A stretch of 64,000 bases of DNA from positions 9,176,001 through 9,240,000 of the forward strand of contig NZ_CP084058.1 of the NCBI RefSeq assembly GCF_020215645.1, in the 5' to 3' direction. Of the stretch, positions 1 to 8,587 are shown one piece after another. The stretch comes from Nonomuraea gerenzanensis. Its GTDB lineage: Bacteria; Actinomycetota; Actinomycetes; Streptosporangiales; Streptosporangiaceae. Made by a program: the position numbers and the translations under genes. A model generated the notes under the pieces. It was given only the letters and a program-made list of their open reading frames with translations. It was not told the origin of the DNA and did not search any database. Numbering within the stretch: position 1 is the stretch's first letter; each line of letters begins with the position of its first letter.

Positions 1-838
1 CGGGCGGAGCCGCGGGCTCGTCCCGGTAGGGGGCCGTCCCGCCGTCCAGCAGGTTGAGCAGGCGGGCCAGCAGCGGCCGGACCGCCTCGCGCGGCTCGAC
101 CCGGTCGAGCATGCCGCGCGAGAACAGGTACTCGGCCGTCTGGAACCCCTCGGGCAGGCGTTCGCGGGTGGCGGCGGCGATGACGCGTGGCCCGGCGAAG
201 CCGATCAGGCTGCCGCGCTCGGCGACCAGGATGTCGGCCAGCGTGGCGAAGGAGGCGGTGACCCCGCCGAAGGTGGGATCGGTCAGCAGGCAGATGGAGG
301 GCACGCCCGCCCCGCGCAGGCGGCGTACCGCGGCGGCGGTCCTGGCCATCTGCATGAGCGACAGGGCGCCCTCCTGCATCCGGGCGCCGCCGCTGGCGGC
401 CACCAGCAGCAGCGGGCTGCGGGTGGCCAGCGCCTCGTCGGCGGCCCTGCAGACCAGCTCGCCCACGGCCGAGCCCATGCTGCCGCCCATGAACGCGAAG
501 TCCATGGCCAGCGCGATGAGCGGCCGCCCGCCGAGCAGGCCCTTGCCGTAGAGTGCGGCGTCGGCGAGCCCGGTGGCCCGCCGCCCGCTCTCCAGCCGCT
601 CGGGGTAGGAGCGCGAGTCGGTGAAGCCGAGCGGGTCGCCGCCGCGCACGCCCGGAGCGGCCTGGAAGGTGTTGTCGTCCAGGAGCAGGCTCAGGCGTTC
701 GCGGGCGCCCAGCCGGTGGTGGTGCCCGCAGTCGGGGCACACGTGCTTGCTGCGGGCCAGCTTGGGCAGGTAGAGCAGGGTCTCGCAACCGGCGCAGGTG
801 GTCCAGGACACGGTGGCGTCGCTCAGCGTGAGGGTCAT
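1..838 (-). CDS. accD: Acetyl-CoA carboxylase carboxyltransferase, beta-type (partial, runs off left edge)
   Basis: Carboxyltransferase subunit that moves CO2 from biotin to acetyl-CoA to make malonyl-CoA, the extender of a type II PKS. The protein starts MTLTLSDATVSW. It carries an N-terminal zinc ribbon (CAGC, then CPDCGHHHRLG) typical of AccD, then a crotonase-like core with FMGGSMGSAVGE, ASGGARMQEG and LTDPTFGGVTASFA. The ATG lies in an ATGA overlap with the stop of the upstream cyclase gene, so the two are translationally coupled. About 279 residues are visible; at the edge the sequence enters a Pro/Ala-rich linker (EPAAPP), so a fused AccD-AccA protein, as found in several aromatic polyketide clusters, is possible. 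A primary-metabolism AccD is less likely given the neighbours. Confidence 0.9.
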   Translation of the reverse strand, partial: MTLTLSDATVSWTTCAGCETLLYLPKLARSKHVCPDCGHHHRLGARERLSLLLDDNTFQAAPGVRGGDPLGFTDSRSYPERLESGRRATGLADAALYGKGLLGGRPLIALAMDFAFMGGSMGSAVGELVCRAADEALATRSPLLLVAASGGARMQEGALSLMQMARTAAAVRRLRGAGVPSICLLTDPTFGGVTASFATLADILVAERGSLIGFAGPRVIAAATRERLPEGFQTAEYLFSRGMLDRVEPREAVRPLLARLLNLLDGGTAPYRDEPAAPP

Positions 839-1164
839 GAGCTGCGCTCCCACCCGTAGAACTCGCTGGCCATCGCATCGGCCGGGCTGCGCCAGGTGGC
901 GGGGTCGAACGGCTTGACGTACCGGCCGAGGTCGGCGCTGAGCCGCTGGAAGTCGGAGCGGCCGCGGGCCTTGCCCACCTGCTCGCGGGCGTCGCCGTCG
1001 AACTCGACGTAGTGGAAGTACAGGTCGTGGTAGTGGAACAGGTGCCGGCGGATCACGCCCAGCTCGTGCGGGAGGGCGGTGGCGTCGGAGGCCCCGAAGA
1101 GGCGGGCGACGTCGGCCGCCGCCCCGGGCTCCAGGCGGGCCACGATCAGACTCCTGTCGGTCAC
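835..1164 (-). CDS. TcmI-family type II polyketide cyclase
   Basis: Small cyclase (109 aa) of the TcmI/CurF family, which folds and cyclises poly-beta-ketone chains on type II PKS. Family features seen are YHDLYFHYVEFDGD in the middle, SDFQRLSADLGRYVKPFDP, and the TWRSPADAMASEFYGW tail. The GTG start at 1164 is chosen because GGAGA lies six bases upstream and the length then fits the family; earlier in-frame starts would add a basic, non-homologous leader. It follows the first response regulator by 38 bp and overlaps accD by 4 bp. This is the clearest single marker that the left end of the window belongs to an aromatic polyketide cluster. Confidence 0.93.
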   Translation of the reverse strand: MTDRSLIVARLEPGAAADVARLFGASDATALPHELGVIRRHLFHYHDLYFHYVEFDGDAREQVGKARGRSDFQRLSADLGRYVKPFDPATWRSPADAMASEFYGWERSS

Positions 1165-1202
1165 GAGGTCTCCTCGTCGTCGGGATCTGGACAGGCGCCA
1201 CG

Positions 1203-1949
1203 CTAGGAAGCCGCGCGCCGCGTGTCTCCCGCCGCCGACATGAACTCCCATCTCCCCTTCTCGGTGGACGAGGTCGTCCCGTCGAGGGAGTCCCATCCGC
1301 GTCCGGGCTGGACGAGGCCGTTCTCGTAGGCGTAGATCACCACCTGCACCCGATCCCGCACCCCCAGCTTCTGATACAGATGCTGCACGTGCGACTTCAC
1401 CGTCGACTCCCCCAGCACCAGCAACCGCGCGATGTCCTCATTACGATGACCCCGCACCAGCAACCGGAACACATCCAGCTCCCGATCCGTCAACCCCACC
1501 AGCTCCGGCACCACCGCCGCCGACACCACCGGACGCCGCGCGAACTCCGCGATCAACCGACCCGTCACCGAAGGAGACAACAACCCCTCCCCCGACGCCA
1601 CCGTCCGCACCCCCTCCACCAGCAGCTCCGGCGACGAATCCTTCAGCACGAACCCCGACGCCCCCGCCCGCAACGCCTCGAAGACATACTCGTCCTGGTC
1701 GTACATCGTCAAAATCACCACCCGCGGCCCCGACCCCTCACAGATCCGCCGCGTCGCCTCCAAACCCCCCATCCGAGGCATGTTGATATCCATCAGCACC
1801 ACATCCACCTGACTCCCCCGAAGCGCATGCAGCGCCTCCACCCCATTGGCCGCCTCCCCCACGACCAGAACATCCGCCACCTCATCGAAGGTGGCACGTA
1901 AACCCCGGCGCACCAACGGCTGATCGTCCACGAGCATGATCCGGATCAT
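1203..1949 (-). CDS. NarL/LuxR-type response regulator (copy 1)
   Basis: Two-component response regulator, 248 aa. The receiver domain is at about residues 3-120, with the acidic pair DD at 8-9, phospho-acceptor Asp54 in VLMDINMPRM and conserved Lys103 in FVLKDSS. A LuxR-type helix-turn-helix is at about 153-212 (LTDRELDVFRLLVRGHRNEDIA, split here only by reading). The start at 1949 has GGAGGAGA upstream. Codons for residues about 7-210 are identical to those of the second regulator at 4934-5626, while both termini differ. The core uses many G-ending codons (TTG, GCG, GGG), unlike its C-ending neighbours, and contains a TTA codon at 1899-1901. No kinase gene adjoins this copy; it precedes the cyclase and accD genes and is a likely pathway regulator. 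Confidence 0.93.
   Translation of the reverse strand: MIRIMLVDDQPLVRRGLRATFDEVADVLVVGEAANGVEALHALRGSQVDVVLMDINMPRMGGLEATRRICEGSGPRVVILTMYDQDEYVFEALRAGASGFVLKDSSPELLVEGVRTVASGEGLLSPSVTGRLIAEFARRPVVSAAVVPELVGLTDRELDVFRLLVRGHRNEDIARLLVLGESTVKSHVQHLYQKLGVRDRVQVVIYAYENGLVQPGRGWDSLDGTTSSTEKGRWEFMSAAGDTRRAAS
1318..1928 (-). repeat. 611-bp direct repeat, copy A (response-regulator core)
   Basis: Positions 1318-1928 match 4989-5599 base for base by eye, a constant offset of 3671. The identity ends abruptly: at 1317 (g against t) on one side and at 1929 (c against a) on the other. The repeat lies wholly inside the two response-regulator genes. No terminal inverted repeats, target duplication or transposase are seen. 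Gene conversion or recent partial duplication is the simplest reading. Confidence 0.93.
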
Positions 1950-2044
1950 CGGCGTCTCCTCCCCGTCGGACACAATGGCCACCCTGAGCGCCGTTCCTGA
2001 CCGTCGCCTGACCGTCGCCTGACCGTAGGCAGACACCTGAGAAA

Positions 2045-2076
2045 GCCGCCGGCGGTCCGGGCGGACCACCGGCGGC
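2045..2076 (-). terminator. Hairpin terminator after the sulfotransferase gene
   Basis: GCCGCCGGCGGTCC pairs with GGACCACCGGCGGC across a 4-base loop, with one mismatch in 14. It starts 27 bp past the sulfotransferase stop and ends before the first regulator gene, separating the two transcripts. There is no U-tract, as is common in high-GC actinobacteria. Confidence 0.6.
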
Positions 2077-2102
2077 TCCGGTGACGTACGAGGTCAGCGC
2101 CG

Positions 2103-2783
<681 letters not shown>

Positions 2784-2794
2784 CGGTGGTCTCC

Positions 2795-2892
2795 CATCAG
2801 TGGGCTCTCATCAGTGGGCTCTCATCAGTGGGCTCTCATCAGTGGGCTCTCATCAGTGGGCTCTCATCAGTGGGCTCTCATCAGTGGGCTCC
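2795..2892. repeat. Seven-copy 14-bp tandem repeat over the oxidase stop codon
   Basis: The plus-strand unit CATCAGTGGGCTCT occurs seven times head to tail, the last with one change. On the coding strand each unit reads AGAGCCCACTGATG, so each has TGATGA. Because 14 is not a multiple of three, stops appear in all three frames. The oxidase stop (2881-2883) is in the last copy, and the array fills the leader of the sulfotransferase gene. Confidence 0.95.
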
Positions 2893-4818
2893 GTGTGCGC
2901 CGTGCGTGTGGCCCGCGCCGTGCCCGTACTTCATCATCTCCGTGGGCATGACGACGAACGGCCGCATCATGTGCACCTCGTGCTCCAGCGTGTGGCAGTG
3001 GTAGACGAAGCGGCCGACGGCGTTGAACTGCACCGCGATGGTGATCAGCTCGCCGGTGAAGCCCTCGCCGCCGGCGGCCCTGATGACGTCCTTGCGGCCC
3101 TGCTCGTGCGGTTCGAGCACGCCGTTGCGCAGGAACTTGATCGGCTTGGTGCTGCCGCGCACCGCCCTGCTCCAGCCGCTGACGTCGTAGATGTCGCGGC
3201 TCAGCACGTGGAAGTCGACGGCGTGCAGATGCATGGGGTGCGGCGGGCCGCCGAGGTCCAGGAAGCGCCACATCTCCCACTTGCCGCGCTCGATGAGGAA
3301 GTTCGCGGTGTCCTGGAAGTTGTTGGAGATGCGCTTGAGCGTCTTGACCTGGCCGTCGGCGGTCTGGATCTGGATGATGCCGTCCCCGGGGATCTGCACG
3401 GTCGCCGGATCGACCTCCTCCATCTCCCACTGCTCGGCCTCGGCGGGCGCGCCCGGCCGGGTGAGCACGATCCAGCGGTGGTGGTGGTCGGCGGGGATGT
3501 CGTCGTGGGTGACGCGCTTGAACGTCGGCGACACCGTGGCGGGCAGCGAGAACCGGTCGTTGTCGGGCTTGGCGGCCACCCGGAGCTGCATGACGTCCGG
3601 CTCGTTGATGTTGTTCGACAGGTCGGGCTGGCCGGGGGTGATGCCGGGGCGCGTGTCGACCAGCTTGAGCGTCCTGCCCGCCAGCTCCTTGAAGTCGATC
3701 AGCACGTCGGCCCGCTCGGCCGGGGAGAGCACCAGCGGCCCGGTCAGCGGCGCGGGCGCGCCCAGCAGGCCCTGGTCGGTGCCGATCAGCTTGAGCGCCC
3801 CCGGCACGACCTGGTTCTGCTCGTCGAGCAGGACGAGGCGGTAGACCCGGGAGTTGGACATGTTGAGCATGCGGAAGCGGTACCACCGCGCGGAGACGTC
3901 CAGGTAGGGCCACACCACGCCGTTGACCAGCGTGTACGGCCCCGCGAACGGCACCACGATCTTCATCGGGCTGGCGATCTCGACCTTGTGCAGCAGCTGG
4001 CCGTTGGGCCGCTTGGCGGCGTCGAGGTCGAAGTTGCGGTCGCAGAACATCAGCGGGATCTCGTACTTGCCGTCCGGCAGGCCGAGGGAGTCCTCCTCGT
4101 CGTCGCGCATGACGTACATGCCCGCCAGGCCGGCCATCTGGGTCCAGCGGGTCAGGTGCATGGCGTGGTCGTGGTACCAGAGCGTCGTGCCGGCCTGGTC
4201 GTTGTGGTACTCGGAGAGCTGGGCGTCACCGGGCAGGATGACGTTCTCCCCCCAGCCGTCGTTGGCCCCGCCCACGTGCGCCCCGTGCAGGTGCACCGCG
4301 GCCCACGGCGGGATGTTCTCCACCCCTTCGACCGGTTCGGTCTTCTCCCTGCCCGGCCAGTTGGTCGGCGGTTCGCCGGGGCGGCCGATGGCGTCCTCCG
4401 CGGCGCGGACGGCGATGATCGGCATCGTGCCCTGGAGCTGGTTGACCCAGGTCGTCCGGAGCCGCTGGCCGCGCCGCACCTCGATGGTCGGGCCGGGGAA
4501 GGAGCCCTCGTAGGTCCACAACGTGGAGGGCGGCAGCTCGGAGTGGAGCCGCCGCTTGATCACCTTCATCCGGACCGTCAGCTCCCACACCGAGCCGTGC
4601 CGCTGCGGCCGCATGACCGGCGGGATCGGCAGCCGGTCCACGAACTTGTTGATGACCAGGGTCGGGTCCCGCGGCGGCACCCCGCCGCGGGACGTCACCG
4701 CCGCGGTCGCCGCCTGGCTTCCGCCGCCGAGCCCGAGGCCCAGCGCGGCGAGGCCGGCGGAGCCGAGTAACATCTGGCGCCGAGTGGCACCCTGCTGGAA
4801 AACACCCGTTTCGTCCAC
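2881..4818 (-). CDS. Tat-exported multicopper oxidase (phenoxazinone synthase/CotA-like)
   Basis: Multicopper oxidase, 645 aa, expected to oxidise phenols with reduction of O2 to water. A Tat signal is seen at residues 13-40 (TRRQMLLGSAGLAALGLGL, ending near AATA). Copper ligands are HLHGAH at 176-181, WYHDHAMH at 214-221, HPMHLH at 527-532 and HCHTLEHEVHM at 607-617, which give the type 1, 2 and 3 sites. The C-terminus ends in a His/Gly-rich tail (GHGAGHTHGAHGAH), possibly a copper loader. The GTG start at 4818 keeps the whole signal peptide; its ribosome site is weak. It lies between regulator copy 2 and the sulfotransferase on the same strand. Phenol coupling of an aromatic polyketide is a plausible role, but the export signal would place it outside the cytoplasm. 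Confidence 0.92.
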   Translation of the reverse strand: MDETGVFQQGATRRQMLLGSAGLAALGLGLGGGSQAATAAVTSRGGVPPRDPTLVINKFVDRLPIPPVMRPQRHGSVWELTVRMKVIKRRLHSELPPSTLWTYEGSFPGPTIEVRRGQRLRTTWVNQLQGTMPIIAVRAAEDAIGRPGEPPTNWPGREKTEPVEGVENIPPWAAVHLHGAHVGGANDGWGENVILPGDAQLSEYHNDQAGTTLWYHDHAMHLTRWTQMAGLAGMYVMRDDEEDSLGLPDGKYEIPLMFCDRNFDLDAAKRPNGQLLHKVEIASPMKIVVPFAGPYTLVNGVVWPYLDVSARWYRFRMLNMSNSRVYRLVLLDEQNQVVPGALKLIGTDQGLLGAPAPLTGPLVLSPAERADVLIDFKELAGRTLKLVDTRPGITPGQPDLSNNINEPDVMQLRVAAKPDNDRFSLPATVSPTFKRVTHDDIPADHHHRWIVLTRPGAPAEAEQWEMEEVDPATVQIPGDGIIQIQTADGQVKTLKRISNNFQDTANFLIERGKWEMWRFLDLGGPPHPMHLHAVDFHVLSRDIYDVSGWSRAVRGSTKPIKFLRNGVLEPHEQGRKDVIRAAGGEGFTGELITIAVQFNAVGRFVYHCHTLEHEVHMMRPFVVMPTEMMKYGHGAGHTHGAHGAH

Positions 4819-4933
4819 GGCGTCACGCTAGGCACCGCCACCTCAGCCGGTCTTCCACCCGCGTAATGAGAAAGCGTCTCCTCCTTTGGACGATCGGCGC
4901 ATGCCGCCGTACGAGGCCCGGGCCCGCACGGGG

Positions 4934-5626
4934 CTAACATCCGACGGCCAGATCGGCCTCCTGGCTCCGGCGGCCGGGCTGGACGAGTCCGTTCTCGTAG
5001 GCGTAGATCACCACCTGCACCCGATCCCGCACCCCCAGCTTCTGATACAGATGCTGCACGTGCGACTTCACCGTCGACTCCCCCAGCACCAGCAACCGCG
5101 CGATGTCCTCATTACGATGACCCCGCACCAGCAACCGGAACACATCCAGCTCCCGATCCGTCAACCCCACCAGCTCCGGCACCACCGCCGCCGACACCAC
5201 CGGACGCCGCGCGAACTCCGCGATCAACCGACCCGTCACCGAAGGAGACAACAACCCCTCCCCCGACGCCACCGTCCGCACCCCCTCCACCAGCAGCTCC
5301 GGCGACGAATCCTTCAGCACGAACCCCGACGCCCCCGCCCGCAACGCCTCGAAGACATACTCGTCCTGGTCGTACATCGTCAAAATCACCACCCGCGGCC
5401 CCGACCCCTCACAGATCCGCCGCGTCGCCTCCAAACCCCCCATCCGAGGCATGTTGATATCCATCAGCACCACATCCACCTGACTCCCCCGAAGCGCATG
5501 CAGCGCCTCCACCCCATTGGCCGCCTCCCCCACGACCAGAACATCCGCCACCTCATCGAAGGTGGCACGTAAACCCCGGCGCACCAACGGCTGATCGTCA
5601 ACGATCGCCAGACGCACGCGCTTCAT
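4934..5626 (-). CDS. NarL/LuxR-type response regulator (copy 2, partner of the adjacent kinase)
   Basis: Response regulator of 230 aa with the same receiver and LuxR helix-turn-helix as copy 1. The N-terminus is MKRVRLAIVDDQ instead of MIRIMLVDDQ, and the tail is short (RRSQEADLAVGC). The ATG at 5626 follows GAGGAGAGG and lies 28 bases inside the 3-prime end of the histidine kinase gene, so the two are translationally coupled and form a two-component system. A TTA codon at 5570-5572 suggests dependence on a bldA-type leucyl-tRNA. The multicopper oxidase gene starts 115 bp downstream on the same strand. Sharing the full DNA-recognition domain with copy 1 implies that both proteins read the same operators. 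Confidence 0.94.
   Translation of the reverse strand: MKRVRLAIVDDQPLVRRGLRATFDEVADVLVVGEAANGVEALHALRGSQVDVVLMDINMPRMGGLEATRRICEGSGPRVVILTMYDQDEYVFEALRAGASGFVLKDSSPELLVEGVRTVASGEGLLSPSVTGRLIAEFARRPVVSAAVVPELVGLTDRELDVFRLLVRGHRNEDIARLLVLGESTVKSHVQHLYQKLGVRDRVQVVIYAYENGLVQPGRRSQEADLAVGC
4989..5599 (-). repeat. 611-bp direct repeat, copy B
   Basis: Partner of 1318-1928 at an offset of 3671 bp, on the same strand. It covers codons from about residue 9 of the second regulator to about residue 212. Flanking bases differ at once on both sides. Confidence 0.93.
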
Positions 5627-6383
5627 GCATCCTCTCCTCGGTCGGCAACCAAGCACTGATGAGAAACCCCCCGTCGGTCAGCGGACCGCTCTCGAATCCA
5701 CCGCCTGTCGCGACCACTCCTTCCCGCATGCCGAGCAGCCCGTAGCCGCCGAGCTGGTGCACCTGGCCGTCCAGCTCGCCGGTGCCACTGACGACGCTGA
5801 CCTTCAGCCTGTCGCCGCCGAAGTCGAGATCGACGCGCACGGGCAGGCCCTTGCTGTGTTTGAAGGTGTTCGTGAGCCCTTCCTGCACGAGCCTGAGCGC
5901 CACGTCCCTGATGTGCGCGGGCACCTGGTGCTCCACTCCCCTGACAGTGAACCGCACGGCCTCCGCCTCGCTCGGCAACCCGGAGATCAGGCCGGCGACC
6001 TGCGCCGAAAGGGGCGCGGTCGAGCCGTGCACAGGGCGCTGGTGGCCGCCGCGCAGCACGCCGATGGCCGTGCGCACCTGGCCGAGGATGTCGCTGACCG
6101 TCTGGTCGATGGCCTCGGCGACGGGCCTGGTCTGCGGGGCGAGTGCGGGCAGGCGCCTGGCGTGCATGGCGATGACGAGCAGGCCGTGCCCCAGGCCGTC
6201 ATGCAGCTCCCTGGCGATGCGGCGGCGCTCGTCGAGGGTGTCGGCCGAGCTGGGCCGCCGGCTCAGGGCGCGCCGCCTGACCAGCCAGATCCCCGTTGCG
6301 ACCAGCAGCCCGACCGCGCAGCCGAGCAGGAACTCCGTGAGGTTGTGATCAGTTCCGAGTAAGACGTTAGGTAGGCGTGTCAG
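5598..6383 (-). CDS. NarL-family sensor histidine kinase, short, non-standard start
   Basis: Histidine kinase with one membrane helix (about residues 15-35, LTEFLLGCAVGLLVATGIWL), a HisKA_3 box with phospho-acceptor His at about 61 (DERRRIARELHDGLGHGL), and a HATPase_c domain with N-box RLVQEGLTNTFKHSKG and G-box GGYGLLGMREG. The frame is open from a TAA near 6498, yet contains no ATG, GTG or TTG before the first Met after the His box (6167). That Met would remove the phospho-acceptor. A CTG at 6383 with AGGGGG eight bases upstream is the best start seen, giving 261 aa. It contains a TTA codon at the N-terminus. The usual multi-helix sensor region is absent, so the gene may be 5-prime truncated or may sense with a partner. 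It overlaps regulator copy 2 by 29 bp. Confidence 0.8.
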   Translation of the reverse strand: MTRLPNVLLGTDHNLTEFLLGCAVGLLVATGIWLVRRRALSRRPSSADTLDERRRIARELHDGLGHGLLVIAMHARRLPALAPQTRPVAEAIDQTVSDILGQVRTAIGVLRGGHQRPVHGSTAPLSAQVAGLISGLPSEAEAVRFTVRGVEHQVPAHIRDVALRLVQEGLTNTFKHSKGLPVRVDLDFGGDRLKVSVVSGTGELDGQVHQLGGYGLLGMREGVVATGGGFESGPLTDGGFLISAWLPTEERMHEARASGDR

Positions 6384-6494
6384 CGTAGTTACCCCCTGAT
6401 CTTCCCCGATGGGCCACGCCGCCGCGAATTCCCCGTCGCCGGCGGCGCAGAAACGTACGCGTGTGACAGAGCCACGGTGATCTACGCTAAAACC

Positions 6495-6523
6495 ACATTA
6501 TGAGCTGATCGATCAGGAAACAA
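6495..6523 (-). promoter_or_regulatory. Candidate promoter of the kinase-regulator operon
   Basis: On the minus strand TTGTTT (6518-6523) and TAATGT (6495-6500) are separated by exactly 17 bases, close to a vegetative sigma pattern, in an AT-rich patch of an otherwise GC-rich region. It would give a leader of about 105 bases before the proposed CTG start. No experimental start is known. Confidence 0.45.
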
Positions 6524-6585
6524 GAATGTAGCGAATTAACAGTGTGTTATAAATCTGACAGCCATCGCCGATTTTCGGGCATGGC

Positions 6586-6614
6586 AAATGCCGCCTTTAT
6601 GGAAGGCGGCATTT
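6586..6614. terminator. Perfect 12-bp hairpin terminator
   Basis: AAATGCCGCCTT and AAGGCGGCATTT form a perfect 12-bp stem with loop TATGG. It lies 18 bp beyond the stop of the ABM gene and so ends the minus-strand operon that runs from 8952. It also insulates the kinase promoter next to it. Confidence 0.75.
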
Positions 6615-6631
6615 ACTATATGTCGGTTTTG

Positions 6632-6922
6632 TCATTGATGATGCAGGATGCGGTGCACCTCCATTCGCGCGGAGGTGCGCAGGGCGCGCAGGCCGGCCGT
6701 CGCCTCGTCCTGCTCCGGGCTGCGTTCGAAGCGGCGGAAGGACTCCTCGTCCGACCAGTCGGAGGTGATGACGTAACCGGTGTCCGTGGCGCAGAGCGTC
6801 TGGCGCAGGCAGCCCGGCTGCTCCTGGGCCAGGGTGGCGGCCCGCTTCCAGGCCAGCTCGAACTCCTGTGCGCGGGCCGCGGGCACGGCCATGGTGAGCA
6901 CGGCACGCACCGGCCCGCTCAT
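6632..6922 (-). CDS. ABM-domain protein (antibiotic biosynthesis monooxygenase family)
   Basis: Protein of 96 aa with a dimeric ferredoxin-like ABM fold (PF03992 type). Signs are an N-terminal strand VRAVLTMAVPA, the central QPGCLRQTLCATDTGYVITSDWSDEESFRRFERS and the closing strand MEVHRILHH. In type II PKS loci such cofactor-free proteins oxidise anthrone-like rings or help cyclisation; which applies here is unknown. Its ATG overlaps the amidohydrolase stop (ATGA). It is the last gene of a four-gene minus-strand operon and is followed by the hairpin at 6586-6614. Confidence 0.85.
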   Translation of the reverse strand: MSGPVRAVLTMAVPAARAQEFELAWKRAATLAQEQPGCLRQTLCATDTGYVITSDWSDEESFRRFERSPEQDEATAGLRALRTSARMEVHRILHHQ

Positions 6923-7839
6923 GCCCGCACCCCCAGCTTGAAGATCCGCTCCGCGTTGGCCGTCAGCGTGCCGGGGTCCAGGTCCGCGACCAGCTCCGTC
7001 ATGCGCTTCAGCTCGCTCATGAGCGGCGGCGCGTCCGTGCCGAACAGAACCTGCTCCGGCCCGAAGCAGGCGAGGTTGGCGCGTAGCTGCGCCGGGTTCG
7101 GGCACGAGGTGTCCACCAGGACCCTGCGCAGCGAGCGGCTGGGCACCGGTCGGGGCCGCCCATCGGCCGCGGCGCCCGGTCTCGGCGCCACGGCTAGGTC
7201 CAGCTTCTCCGCCAGCACGCCCAGCGCGCCGCCGCCGCCCGGGGCGATGAGCCGCAGCTCCGGATGGCGTTCCAGCCGGCCCGCGCACACCACGGCCGCC
7301 ACGCCGAGGGTGACGTCGTTGAACCGGGCCAGGTGCTCGACCAGGCCCGGCCCCAGGTCCAGCACCGCGTCCGTGCCCACCGGCTCCGCCGGCGGATGCA
7401 GCAGCACCGGCACGCCGGCCTCGGCCGCGAAGGCGAAGAAGTCGTCGGCACGGGGCGAGCTGAGCAACCGGCCCTCCACGCTGGTGTTGACCACCAGGCC
7501 GACGAACTCGGGCTCGGCCAGCAGCTCGGCGGCCTGCGCCAGCATCGCCTCCCCCGCGAACGGGTCGAGATAGGCGTAACAGCGCAGGTGGGCGGGGTGC
7601 CGGCGGGCCAGCTCGGCCAGCGCCTCGTTGTGCGCCCGTACGGTGGCCGCGTCCTGCCGGTAGTTGGCGGCCCCCGTGCCCGGCAGCATGGAGCCCGCTC
7701 CCACGGGGCTGCCGATGATCGTCATCCCGATCCCGAGAGCCAGCTTGGCCTCGATCATCCCCTCCGGGTCGTGCATGCCCGGCGGGCCGCCCGCCTTCTC
7801 GCCCGGCGGCGCCAGGTGCCCGTGCACGTCGATGAGCAT
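6919..7839 (-). CDS. Amidohydrolase_2-family hydrolase or decarboxylase
   Basis: Metal-dependent amidohydrolase, 306 aa, of the group that includes aminocarboxymuconate-semialdehyde and resorcylate-type decarboxylases. Seen are DVHGHL at the N-terminus (metal-binding HxH), VPVLLHPPAEP in the middle (second metal His), and a late VLFGTDAPP with the catalytic Asp. Genes of this type occur in pentangular polyphenol clusters, where decarboxylation or ring opening is proposed. It sits four bases after the short-chain reductase gene and overlaps the ABM gene by 4 bp. An alternative is simple amide hydrolysis. Substrate is not predictable. Confidence 0.85.
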   Translation of the reverse strand: MLIDVHGHLAPPGEKAGGPPGMHDPEGMIEAKLALGIGMTIIGSPVGAGSMLPGTGAANYRQDAATVRAHNEALAELARRHPAHLRCYAYLDPFAGEAMLAQAAELLAEPEFVGLVVNTSVEGRLLSSPRADDFFAFAAEAGVPVLLHPPAEPVGTDAVLDLGPGLVEHLARFNDVTLGVAAVVCAGRLERHPELRLIAPGGGGALGVLAEKLDLAVAPRPGAAADGRPRPVPSRSLRRVLVDTSCPNPAQLRANLACFGPEQVLFGTDAPPLMSELKRMTELVADLDPGTLTANAERIFKLGVRA

Positions 7840-7843
7840 GCGA

Positions 7844-8587
7844 TCAGCCCGCCTTGCCCGGCGGCGGGCCGGCCAGCGCGCTGCTGAAGCCGAACTTGCC
7901 CATGACCGGGACCAGCGAGCCGTACAGCCCGTCGGCGCCCTCCCCGGTCAGGAACGCCACCACCCGCGCCACCAGGTCCGGCGTGACCGCGTGGTCGAAG
8001 TCCACGTGCGCGCGCTCCTGCCGGGCCTGCGGCGTGTCGGCCATCGTCATGATGACGGCGTTGGCGTGGATGCCGCGGTGCTTGACCTCGTGCGAGAGCG
8101 AGCGCATCCAGGCCAGCAGCGCCGCCTTGCCGGCCGCGTACCCGCCGAGCGCGGCCAGCGGCTCGCCTGCCAGCGGCGAGCCGAAGAACACCAGCCGCCC
8201 GCCGCCGTCGAGATGCGGCAGCACAGCCTGCGTCGCGCAGACGGCCGACAGGAAGTTGACCCGCAACAGCCGGTCGTACTCCTCGACCCGGGTGATGAAG
8301 ACCGGGCCGGCGCTGAACCCGCCCACCATGTGGATGAGCCCGTCGAGCCGGCCCAGCCGCGACACGGCGGCCTCGGCCGCCTCGACGGCGCCCCGCTCCG
8401 TGGTCACGTCCGCGGCGAACGTCTCGATGCGGCCCGGCTCGCCGTAGGCGCGCTCCAGCTCGGCCAGGCGGTCCTCGTTGCGGCCGGTGAGCAGCAGGGC
8501 GTCTCCCCGCTTGGCCAGCAGCGCGATCGTGGCCTCGGCGACCTGCCCGGTCGCGCCGGTGATCAGGAACGTCCCGCCGTCGCTCAT
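7844..8587 (-). CDS. Short-chain dehydrogenase/reductase
   Basis: SDR of 247 aa. The Rossmann dinucleotide motif is near the N-terminus (ITGATGQVAEA, residues 9-19), a variant of TGxxxGxG, and the catalytic pair is in GGYAAGKAALLAW near residue 150. The usual NNAG element is replaced by HMVGGF and the catalytic Ser by a Gly-Ser (FFGSPLAGEP). It is translationally coupled to the SchA/CurD-like gene (4-bp overlap) and lies upstream of the amidohydrolase gene. A ketoreduction or dehydrogenation on the polyketide is likely. The variant motifs leave open a structural role. Confidence 0.87.
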   Translation of the reverse strand: MSDGGTFLITGATGQVAEATIALLAKRGDALLLTGRNEDRLAELERAYGEPGRIETFAADVTTERGAVEAAEAAVSRLGRLDGLIHMVGGFSAGPVFITRVEEYDRLLRVNFLSAVCATQAVLPHLDGGGRLVFFGSPLAGEPLAALGGYAAGKAALLAWMRSLSHEVKHRGIHANAVIMTMADTPQARQERAHVDFDHAVTPDLVARVVAFLTGEGADGLYGSLVPVMGKFGFSSALAGPPPGKAG

